Shown here piece after piece: positions 6,358-11,959 of a DNA stretch of 16,144 nucleotides. The notes beneath the pieces were generated by a model, which had not been told where the DNA came from, did not search any database, and was given only the letters and a program-made list of their open reading frames with translations. Within the stretch, counting starts at the first letter, position 1, and every line of letters starts with the position of its first letter. The stretch lies in the NCBI GenBank assembly GCA_910589035.1, contig CAJUSI010000011.1, positions 1 through 16,144 of the forward strand, given 5' to 3'. This DNA comes from an uncultured Acetatifactor sp. GTDB lineage: Bacteria; Bacillota; Clostridia; Lachnospirales; Lachnospiraceae. The position numbers were made by a program, and so were the translations under genes.

Positions 6358-7116
6358 TTAATAAATATTTCTCCCGCTGTAAATCTCAATCATCTCCCTG
6401 CGGAGGTTGTCCATAATCTCCAGCCGCAGCTTGGGCGGCAGCTCATACACATCGCTGTTGAAGAGGTAGTTCTGCAGGTCGATCTCCTTGATCAGCATCT
6501 TCGTATGGAAAATATTGGCCTCATAGACGTTAATGTCCACCGCGTCATACCTGCGCAGCGTCCCCGCGTCAATGAAATCCTGAATGGAGGTGATCCTGTG
6601 GTCCATAAAGAGCTTCTGCCCGCTTACGTCCCTGGTGAATCCCCTGACCCGGTAATCCATGGTAATGATGTCCGAATCGAAGGAGCCGATGAGATAATCC
6701 AGGGTGGACAGGGGCGTGATCTCCCCGCAGGTAGCCACGTCGATATCCACCCGGAAGGTGGCAAGGCAGGTGTCCGGATGGTATTCCGGATAGGTATGCA
6801 CGGTGATATGGCTTTTGTCCAGATGGGCCACCGTGGTATCTCCCATGGGCACCTTGCTCTCGTCCGCAATCAGGATGGTCACGGAGCTGCCCTGGGGCTC
6901 ATAGTCCTGGCTGGAGATATTCAGCACCGTGGCGCCGATCATATTCGTCACCTCCACCAGCAGCTTGGTGAGCCGCTCGGAATTGTACTGCCTGTCGATA
7001 TATTCGATATAATCTTTCTGCTCTCTCTGCGACTTGGCGTAACACACATCGTAGATATTGAAGCTTAAGGACTTGGTTAAATTGTTAAAACCATACAGCG
7101 CTAATTTTTCGCTCAT
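6358..7116 (-). CDS. speD: S-adenosylmethionine decarboxylase proenzyme (E. coli-like class)
   Basis: 252 residues. It makes decarboxylated AdoMet, the aminopropyl donor for SpeE. The protein follows the enterobacterial SpeD pattern: AHLDKSHITVHTYPEYHPDT (97-116) holds the self-cleavage site, and Ser102 after Lys101 becomes the pyruvoyl cofactor of the alpha chain. Then come ATFRVDIDVATCGEITPL (119-136), GSFDSDIITMDYRVRGFTRD (144-163) and VDINVYEANIFHTKM (193-207). The ATG is preceded by AGGGGG 8 bases upstream, itself touching a perfect palindrome (7130-7145). It is the first gene of the polyamine cluster, behind a long structured leader; the next gene starts 164 bp on. Confidence 0.97.
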   Translation of the reverse strand: MSEKLALYGFNNLTKSLSFNIYDVCYAKSQREQKDYIEYIDRQYNSERLTKLLVEVTNMIGATVLNISSQDYEPQGSSVTILIADESKVPMGDTTVAHLDKSHITVHTYPEYHPDTCLATFRVDIDVATCGEITPLSTLDYLIGSFDSDIITMDYRVRGFTRDVSGQKLFMDHRITSIQDFIDAGTLRRYDAVDINVYEANIFHTKMLIKEIDLQNYLFNSDVYELPPKLRLEIMDNLRREMIEIYSGRNIY

Positions 7117-7129
7117 ACCGATACCCCCT

Positions 7130-7145
7130 GCCTGCCGCGGCAGGC
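7130..7145 (-). promoter_or_regulatory. Perfect 16-bp palindrome touching the speD ribosome binding site
   Basis: GCCTGCCGCGGCAGGC is a perfect palindrome. In speD mRNA it can form a GC-rich 6-bp hairpin with a CGCG loop that ends directly before the AGGGGG ribosome binding site. It could affect translation or be an operator. The structure is certain, the function is inference. Confidence 0.5.
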
Positions 7146-7185
7146 TGTCTTTCCATCATTTCCGGACCTTCTCCTTTGAAAAATC

Positions 7186-7233
7186 GGGCAGAGGAATGTT
7201 CCTCTCCGCTGCCCGGCGTGCGGCCCGCACGCC
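7186..7233 (-). promoter_or_regulatory. Two strong hairpins in the speD leader
   Basis: GGCGTGCG (7215-7222) pairs perfectly with CGCACGCC (7226-7233) around a 3-base loop. Next to it GGGCA (7186-7190) pairs with TGCCC (7210-7214), enclosing GAGGA/TCCTC around 7191-7204. Neither is followed by a T tract on either strand, so they are leader structure rather than terminators. Confidence 0.45.
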
Positions 7234-7252
7234 GCCCTGGCGGAAAACTTCC

Positions 7253-7313
7253 AAGTGCATAGCACTTTGTGCATAGCACTTTGTGCATAGTCACTTTGTA
7301 CATGCGGCACTTT
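7253..7313. repeat. Tandem 14-bp palindromic repeats upstream of speD
   Basis: GTGCATAGCACTTT stands twice in exact copy (7255-7268, 7269-7282), followed by a 15-bp variant (7283-7297) and a 16-bp diverged copy (7298-7313). The first two units form AAGTGC-ATA-GCACTT, a 6-bp stem with a 3-base loop. They could be iterated protein sites or RNA hairpins in the speD leader. Confidence 0.75.
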
Positions 7314-7469
7314 ATGCGGGTCTGCACATAAAAAGGTGCTTTCGGTGCCTTACTGATGCCATGGAGCCGTCGGAAAATGACTGTCTTCCCACAATATATG
7401 CTGTAACACATCGGAGCTCACAACCACATATTGTATGTTGACCGCATTTCCCGACAACCCCTTTCTTAT

Positions 7470-7508
7470 AAAGGAAAAAGGCAAGTGATGCTTCTGCCAT
7501 CGCTTGCC
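7470..7508 (-). terminator. Intrinsic terminator (minus strand) upstream of speD
   Basis: On the minus strand GGCAAGCGATG pairs with CATCACTTGCC (11 bp including one G-T type position, 7-base loop 7491-7497), followed at once by TTTTTCCTTT (7479-7470). It lies about 350 bp before speD and about 390 bp after the promoter at 7901-7930. It may end a small RNA or act as an attenuator for the polyamine cluster. Confidence 0.7.
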
Positions 7509-7820
7509 CTGAATCGTACACTCTGTCAATTTTACTGTCCCCGCTGCTGTGCCGCCCTGTGGCTGCATGTGCGCCATCCGTCCGGATGAAAGCAACAGAT
7601 ATGGGGTTTTAGAGTCTATATAGCAAATATTTTACTTTTACTACTCTTATTGACCGTTTCACAAGTTAGATGTGCATCTGCACCGGTTTATAGTAACCAA
7701 CTTATAAAATTTGAGCTTTTAACTCCATCAATAAGGCAACACGGTTGCCAAAATATTTGCATGGAAGACTCTGTTTCTCTTTATCTGTTTTCCATACGCT
7801 TATACTATACCATGATTTCG

Positions 7821-7859
7821 TGCGTTCCGGCGCTGCACTCTGGTGCTGCGCTCTGGCGC
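7821..7859. repeat. Three tandem 13-bp hairpin units
   Basis: The units TGCGTTCCGGCGC, TGCACTCTGGTGC and TGCGCTCTGGCGC lie head to tail. Each folds as a 4-bp stem with a 4-base loop. Between units the third stem pair changes from G-C to A-T and back on both sides at once, keeping the pairing. In the first unit the inner pair is G-T on the plus strand but A-C on the minus strand. Confidence 0.75.
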
Positions 7860-7900
7860 ACATGAAATCAGAAGTTGGCTCAACGCCCTTCTGGACTATC

Positions 7901-7930
7901 ATTATAACATATTCGTTTTCGGTTCGTCAA
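7901..7930 (-). promoter_or_regulatory. Strong sigma-A type promoter directed toward speD
   Basis: On the minus strand TTGACG (7925-7930) is followed after 18 bp by a perfect TATAAT (7901-7906). The predicted start is near 7894. It is the only good promoter seen between the gene at 8002 and speD, so it should drive the candidate RNA and, by read-through, the polyamine cluster. Confidence 0.7.
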
Positions 7931-8001
7931 TTACAATTTTTCTGCCGGCCACTGATTTTCCGTGGAATTTTCAGTTGATAGTTTCAGTCGCCGCTTTTCG
8001 G

Positions 8002-8346
8002 TCACTGCCCCAGATCCAGCTCCTGCTGGACATAAACCGGCTCCTCTATGAGGCCGATTCCCATAAATACGGCCCATATATAGGGTGCGCCGTACAGGTT
8101 CAGAGTCTTGGGTCCCACAATTTTTTTCGGAGCACTCTCTCCCTCCTGATCCTGAATCAGTTTCTCATATGCCCTCTCAAAGGTGCTTCTGGTGATGGAG
8201 CGCTCCCTTCTGTCGGTGAAAAGCTCTCCCCCCTTGATGGTGTAGGTAAAGGGAAGCCCCTTTTTTGTCACAAATTCTTTTCCCTCGTATGCCCGTATGG
8301 CATCCCACAGGCCAGGGACACTTATCTTAGATGTATTCAGCTTCAT
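8002..8346 (-). CDS. Hypothetical protein, 114 residues
   Basis: I do not recognise the family. The sequence begins MKLNTSKISVPGLWDAIRAY, runs through GKEFVTKKGLPFTYTIKGGE and a basic helix DRRERSITRSTFERAYEKL, and ends in a hydrophobic stretch GAPYIWAVFMGIGLI. It looks like a small soluble, possibly nucleic-acid-binding protein, judging only from the basic helix. The start at 8346 has GGAGG 6 bases upstream (8353-8357); an in-frame ATG at 8382 would overlap the NUDIX gene and lacks such a site. It starts 14 bp after the NUDIX gene's stop, so the two form a two-gene operon. Confidence 0.85.
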   Translation of the reverse strand: MKLNTSKISVPGLWDAIRAYEGKEFVTKKGLPFTYTIKGGELFTDRRERSITRSTFERAYEKLIQDQEGESAPKKIVGPKTLNLYGAPYIWAVFMGIGLIEEPVYVQQELDLGQ

Positions 8347-8360
8347 ACCCTTCCTCCCGG

Positions 8361-8810
8361 CTATTTTAGTACCGTCTTCCATTTATCTCCATCAGAAACG
8401 TACTGAAATTCGGTCAGGCTGGGTTCAAATATGACCCGGAGCAGATCCGTCATATCCTCCGCCAGAGGGACTTGTGACAGCTCGTCCCTGTGGATCCAGC
8501 GCATCTCCCCTTCCTCCGAGGAAACCACCTCTCCCTCAAATTCCTCCGTCTCGAAGAGGAACACCAGATACCTTCCCCCCTCTATGGGAAACTGCTTTAC
8601 GCCCCGCAGCCTGGGATTCCGGATAGTCAGACCCGTCTCCTCCTTCATCTCACGGATTACGGCGTCTACAATCGACTCCCCCTTTTCAATATGCCCGCCC
8701 GGAAACACATATCCGGGCCAGTCCTCCTTAGCGCTGTCCTGCAGCAGATACCTGCCGTCCCTGTGTATCAGACACAGCGCCGTCAACTCCACATTTTCCG
8801 TCCGCGACAT
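8361..8810 (-). CDS. NUDIX hydrolase (MutT-like)
   Basis: 149 residues. It hydrolyses a nucleoside diphosphate linked to another group X; MutT-like members remove 8-oxo-dGTP, but the substrate here is not determined by sequence. A complete Nudix box is present: Gly39-x5-Glu45-x7-Arg53-Glu54-Met-x-Glu57-Glu58-x-Gly60-Leu61, so the metal-binding glutamates are intact. The N-terminal strand VELTALCLIHRDGRYLLQ and the VFPGGHIEKGES segment are typical. GGGAAGAGGG precedes the ATG closely. It is followed by the 114-residue unknown protein in the same operon. No clear promoter was seen upstream. Confidence 0.93.
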   Translation of the reverse strand: MSRTENVELTALCLIHRDGRYLLQDSAKEDWPGYVFPGGHIEKGESIVDAVIREMKEETGLTIRNPRLRGVKQFPIEGGRYLVFLFETEEFEGEVVSSEEGEMRWIHRDELSQVPLAEDMTDLLRVIFEPSLTEFQYVSDGDKWKTVLK

Positions 8811-8882
8811 TTCCCTCTTCCCGCCTTTCGAAATAATATGGATTCCCCTTTATTCCTTCTTTTCCTTGTCTTATCACAGCCT

Positions 8883-8911
8883 CCCGGAATCTCCGGGCCG
8901 CATTTTCCGGG
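8883..8911. other. Hairpin with two alternative right arms upstream of the NUDIX gene
   Basis: CCCGGA (8883-8888) pairs with TCCGGG at 8892-8897 (3-base loop) or with a second TCCGGG at 8906-8911. It would lie in the NUDIX mRNA leader. No T tract follows on the minus strand. Whether it has a role is unknown. Confidence 0.3.
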
Positions 8912-8953
8912 CATTTTAATCCTTCGCCTTTAAAGATTCCTTCAATTTATATG

Positions 8954-9000
8954 AAAAATACAAATCAGGAACCGCCGCCTTCCGGCAAAAATCCGGTTCC
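8954..9000 (-). terminator. Probable terminator after the sulfatase-maturase operon
   Basis: On the minus strand GGAACCG (9000-8994) pairs with CGGTTCC (8974-8968), enclosing a smaller CCG/CGG stem, and is followed by TGATTTGTATTTTT. The tail is interrupted and the loop is long, so it is a moderate candidate. It lies about 270 bp after the maturase stop codon. It occupies part of the 458-bp gap 8811-9268, which otherwise holds only the hairpin at 8883 and the inverted repeat at 9102. Confidence 0.4.
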
Positions 9001-9101
9001 GGCTCGTCCCGGTTAAGGGATCTCCGCCGCTTTGCCCGGATAGAAGCAGATAAGCTGTTTCTGCCCGGTTCCTGAGCTGAATTTATGCTGTACGCCAGTT
9101 A

Positions 9102-9167
9102 AATTTACAGTATGCCCCGGCTGCAGACCGCCAGCCAGCTTTCTTTCGGATTGCGTTACTGTAAATT
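9102..9167. repeat. Inverted repeat with 10-bp arms
   Basis: AATTTACAGT (9102-9111) is the exact reverse complement of ACTGTAAATT (9158-9167), with 46 bp between. CTGCAG also occurs inside (9121) and just outside (9176). No coding sequence lies within. It may be a relic of a small mobile repeat or a folded 3' untranslated region of the maturase mRNA. Confidence 0.4.
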
Positions 9168-9268
9168 CCGTCGGCCTGCAGTATAGCGGCGGAACTATAG
9201 GTATATAACAGGGAACTTAAAGCGCCAAAGGAATATGCTCACAATTCTACCATAAATCCCCGGACAAT

Positions 9269-10402
9269 TCAATGACTTTCGGCGCATCGGTCCGCAATCG
9301 GACCGCAGTTTTCCGCGATCCGCCGAAGTCCCGGCAGGCAGGCGTCAAAGAACATCTTATAGGACCGGCAGAAATAGTTCTCGCCTTCCGCCCGGTCCGC
9401 CCCGCCCCGGTGCCTGCGGCAGCCTCCCCGGCAGATAGCAAAATACCGGCATTTTCCGCATTCCGGCGTATGATTCAGGGAGCTTTCCGAAAAGCAAAGC
9501 TCCTGTCTTCGCCTCTCAATATCCTCCGGTGTCTGCGTCCGCAGATTCCCCAGGCAGTATTCGTCCATGGCATAGAAATCACAGGGATACACGCTGCCGT
9601 CCGCCTCCACTACGGTCTGGCGGCTGCAGTATCCCCTCTGCTCGCAGGACTCCGGCTCCTTCCCCAGAAGAATCCCCACATAGTTTTCAAACTGTCTGAT
9701 ATAGGGCTGGGTCCCCTTTTTCACATCGATCTCCCACAGCTCAAACAGATCGATGAGAAATCTGCCGTATGCTTCAGGAGACAGGGAATATTCCCTGCCC
9801 CCCTGTCTCTCTGATACGGGATCCAGGCAGGCTATGTACTGCTGCCAGCCAAAGCCCAGCTTCCTGTACTGCTCATAGATCCTCCTGATCTTCGGAGCTG
9901 TCCTGCTGTTCACTACGGTCAGCACATTGAACTCCGCTCCCGCCTTTTTCAGAAGCTCCGCTCCTGCCAGGACGCGGAAATAAGTCTCCTCCCCCTGAGC
10001 ATCCCTGCGGAAAGCGTCATGGACCGCCTTAATCCCATCCACCGACAGCCCCACCAGGAAATGATTCCGGGCGAAGAAACCACACCACTCCTCATCCAGC
10101 AGATACCCGTTGGTCTGCAGAGCATGGGAGATCTCCAGCCCCTTTTCATTAAAGCGGCTCTCCATCTCCAGCCATTCTCTGTAAAAGTCCAGCCCCGCCA
10201 GAGTGGGTTCCCCTCCCTGAAAGGCAAAGGTACACCCGTCCACCGCGGATGCCAGGCTTTTCCTTATCACCTGTTCCATGGTCTCCCTGTCCATGACTCC
10301 CCGGGAAGCCTGCTGCCTGTGGCTCATCTCATCCGCGTAAAAACAGTATTGGCACCGCATATTGCACAGTCCGGAGACCGGCTTTATCATTATACATTCC
10401 AT
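9269..10402 (-). CDS. Anaerobic sulfatase maturase, radical SAM/SPASM (anSME)
   Basis: 377 residues. The enzyme oxidises the active-site cysteine of a sulfatase to formylglycine without oxygen, using AdoMet and three 4Fe-4S clusters. Seen: the radical-SAM motif Cys13-x3-Cys17-x2-Cys20 within SGLCNMRCQYCFYADEM; FAFQGGEPTLAGL (59-71), the AdoMet-binding region; and the auxiliary cluster cysteines 253, 259, 274, 315, 318, 324, 328 and 345. That spacing is almost the same as I recall for the Clostridium perfringens enzyme. Asp275 after Cys274 corresponds to its catalytic aspartate. The ATG lies 5 bp after the sulfatase stop codon, so the two are translationally linked and the neighbour is the obvious substrate. 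Confidence 0.95.
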   Translation of the reverse strand: MECIMIKPVSGLCNMRCQYCFYADEMSHRQQASRGVMDRETMEQVIRKSLASAVDGCTFAFQGGEPTLAGLDFYREWLEMESRFNEKGLEISHALQTNGYLLDEEWCGFFARNHFLVGLSVDGIKAVHDAFRRDAQGEETYFRVLAGAELLKKAGAEFNVLTVVNSRTAPKIRRIYEQYRKLGFGWQQYIACLDPVSERQGGREYSLSPEAYGRFLIDLFELWEIDVKKGTQPYIRQFENYVGILLGKEPESCEQRGYCSRQTVVEADGSVYPCDFYAMDEYCLGNLRTQTPEDIERRRQELCFSESSLNHTPECGKCRYFAICRGGCRRHRGGADRAEGENYFCRSYKMFFDACLPGLRRIAENCGPIADRCAESH

Positions 10403-10407
10403 TTCAT

Positions 10408-11880
10408 CTACGCCTCACCCGGATATTGTTCCAGAAGCAGCGGTATGCCGTATGCCCGCGGCGTTCCTTCGAGCCTCTGAATGTAGGAGGACAGCTGCCC
10501 CCTGCAATGCTCGGGTCCTCCCTCCCGCATCACGGTCCACATGGGATCCGCATCGTACCGGGAGCTCTTCATCATGACATCGTTCCAGTCCAGGATCAGC
10601 TTTGCCCCCCGGGCGCAGAGCTCCGGGTGCTCCGCCGCCAGATTCTGCCGTTCATGGGGGTCCTTCCTGACATCGAAGAGCATTTCCTCCGGCAGAAGAT
10701 GGTATCCCCCGTGCACGGTACGGATGTAGACATAATCCCCGAACCGCACGCTCCTCTGGCACACATGGGCGCACTGGGTCAGCACCGCGCAGGGCTTTGA
10801 GCAGTCCGTCCCGTCTTGAAGCGCGGCCTTGAAGGAGATTCCGTCATAGCGGTATCTTTCTCCCCACATCTGCGTGCCCAGCAGATCCTGCACCGTGGGG
10901 GTCAGATCCGTATTGTCATAGAATCCCTTAACCACCGCGCCTTTACGCATCCCCGGCCAGCGTATGATCAGCGGAATCCTGCAGACCGGCTCATCCGCCA
11001 TGCCGTGCTCGCCGTATACGCCGAATTCCCCCAGATCCTCCCCGTGGTCGGCGGTGATGATCACCGCCAGGTCGTCGTCGTACAGGCCATGCTCCTTCAT
11101 CCACCCGAGAATCCTCCCGATATTGTCGTCCGTATAGCGCACACCGTTGTCATATTCGTTTAAAAATGCCTTCGCCTCCGCCAGACTGTTCAGCCTGCCG
11201 GGATGTTTGGGCCAGGCCTCATAATGATCGTCGTTCCACATATTGATCTCGTTGGCGCCGTGAGGCCCGATATGGAGCAGATGCTCGGCGAAGATTTCCT
11301 CCGTAATCCAGTCGTCCGGAAGGGCCGTTCCCTCAAAGGGACTCCTGTAATCCGCCGGCGTCCTGTAGGGCGTGTGGGGATCCCAGAAATGCACATGCAT
11401 CATCCAGTTGTCCTGCGCCCCGTTCCGCTCCAGCCAGTCCAGCACACGGGGCGTCACCATCTCGGCGGACTCCCCGCCCCGCCGTCCCACATTATGGCAC
11501 TCGTGAAAGCCTGCGTTGAACCACCAGGCACTGTGGCGCTCTGCAAAGGTGGAGAAGGAAACCGTATGCATGCCCGCCCTCCGGAACTGCATGAACAGTC
11601 CGTTCTCCGACATATCATCGGTAAAGCTCCGGGAAACGCCCTGCAGACGCATATCGGCCGCCGTCCCCCCATGTCCCACAATCCCGTTATGTATGCCGTA
11701 CTGGCCGCTGATCATAGAAGCGCGGGAGGGCAGACATGGCGCATTGGGACAGTAATAATCCTCAAAGCGCACTCCCTCCGCGGCTACCGCGTCCATCACA
11801 GGGGTGGTGTCCCGCCCATAGCCGTAACACCCCATATGATCCGCCCTCAGCGTGTCTATGTCAAACAGTAATACCCTCAT
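10408..11880 (-). CDS. Cys-type sulfatase (alkaline phosphatase superfamily)
   Basis: 490 residues. It hydrolyses sulfate esters; the actual substrate (sulfated sugar, glycan or other) cannot be read from the sequence. Metal-site residues lie in LLFDIDTLRADHMGCYGY (4-21); the maturation motif is Cys49-Leu-Pro-Ser-Arg53 within NAPCLPSRASM, whose cysteine becomes formylglycine; further metal and sulfate ligands lie in HFWDPHTPY (164-172) and TADHGEDLGEFG (276-287). The protein starts directly with the catalytic strand and has no signal peptide, so it should act in the cytosol. GGAGG lies 6 bases before the ATG, behind the promoter at 11931-11959. The maturase gene follows at once. Confidence 0.95.
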   Translation of the reverse strand: MRVLLFDIDTLRADHMGCYGYGRDTTPVMDAVAAEGVRFEDYYCPNAPCLPSRASMISGQYGIHNGIVGHGGTAADMRLQGVSRSFTDDMSENGLFMQFRRAGMHTVSFSTFAERHSAWWFNAGFHECHNVGRRGGESAEMVTPRVLDWLERNGAQDNWMMHVHFWDPHTPYRTPADYRSPFEGTALPDDWITEEIFAEHLLHIGPHGANEINMWNDDHYEAWPKHPGRLNSLAEAKAFLNEYDNGVRYTDDNIGRILGWMKEHGLYDDDLAVIITADHGEDLGEFGVYGEHGMADEPVCRIPLIIRWPGMRKGAVVKGFYDNTDLTPTVQDLLGTQMWGERYRYDGISFKAALQDGTDCSKPCAVLTQCAHVCQRSVRFGDYVYIRTVHGGYHLLPEEMLFDVRKDPHERQNLAAEHPELCARGAKLILDWNDVMMKSSRYDADPMWTVMREGGPEHCRGQLSSYIQRLEGTPRAYGIPLLLEQYPGEA

Positions 11881-11930
11881 CCGCTCCTCCTTCCGGCCGC
11901 TTCCGCACCGCCTGTTAGAATTTTGATTGG

Positions 11931-11959
11931 ATTATACCCTATCCCAGGGGCAAAGTCAA
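11931..11959 (-). promoter_or_regulatory. Promoter of the sulfatase-maturase operon
   Basis: On the minus strand TTGACT (11954-11959) is followed after 17 bp by a perfect TATAAT (11931-11936). The -35 box overlaps the stop codon of the upstream ABC transporter gene. Transcription would start near 11924, about 44 bp before the sulfatase ATG. No operator or catabolite-control site is evident beside it. Confidence 0.8.

Larger units (their letters stand above)
7470..7894 (-). ncRNA. Candidate small RNA or attenuated speD leader
   Basis: A consensus promoter (7901-7930) and an intrinsic terminator (7470-7508) bracket about 425 bases with no convincing coding sequence on either strand. The transcript would contain the three-hairpin array (7821-7859), a GGCAAC/GTTGCC stem (7735-7749), and a possible three-way junction at 7663-7703 (AAGTT/AACTT closing AGATG/CATCT and GGTT/AACC). 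I recognise no known riboswitch, T-box, RNase P, tmRNA or 6S RNA core. Read-through would enter speD. The other 7117-7469 part of this 885-bp gene-free stretch holds the repeats and hairpins listed separately. Confidence 0.4.

Noticed and set aside
4712..6361. Long plus-strand open frame opposite the decarboxylase gene
   Set aside because: It is rich in His, Pro, Gln and Arg and lies wholly opposite a gene with clear family motifs; it is a shadow of G+C-rich coding DNA.
7312..7595. Two overlapping small minus-strand frames upstream of speD
   Set aside because: No ribosome binding site or family pattern, and they run through the terminator hairpin and the repeats, so they are better explained as untranslated leader.
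7702..7902. 66-codon minus-strand frame starting at the promoter -10 box
   Set aside because: Its ATG overlaps the TATAAT box, upstream of the predicted transcript start, and no ribosome binding site exists.
7117..8001. A known riboswitch or T-box in the speD leader
   Set aside because: I looked for SAM, cobalamin and T-box core motifs and found none; the structure is reported only as an unclassified leader or RNA.
8883..8897. Terminator from the CCCGGA/TCCGGG hairpin
   Set aside because: It lies upstream of the NUDIX gene with no T tract on the minus strand, and no plus-strand gene exists that would need it.
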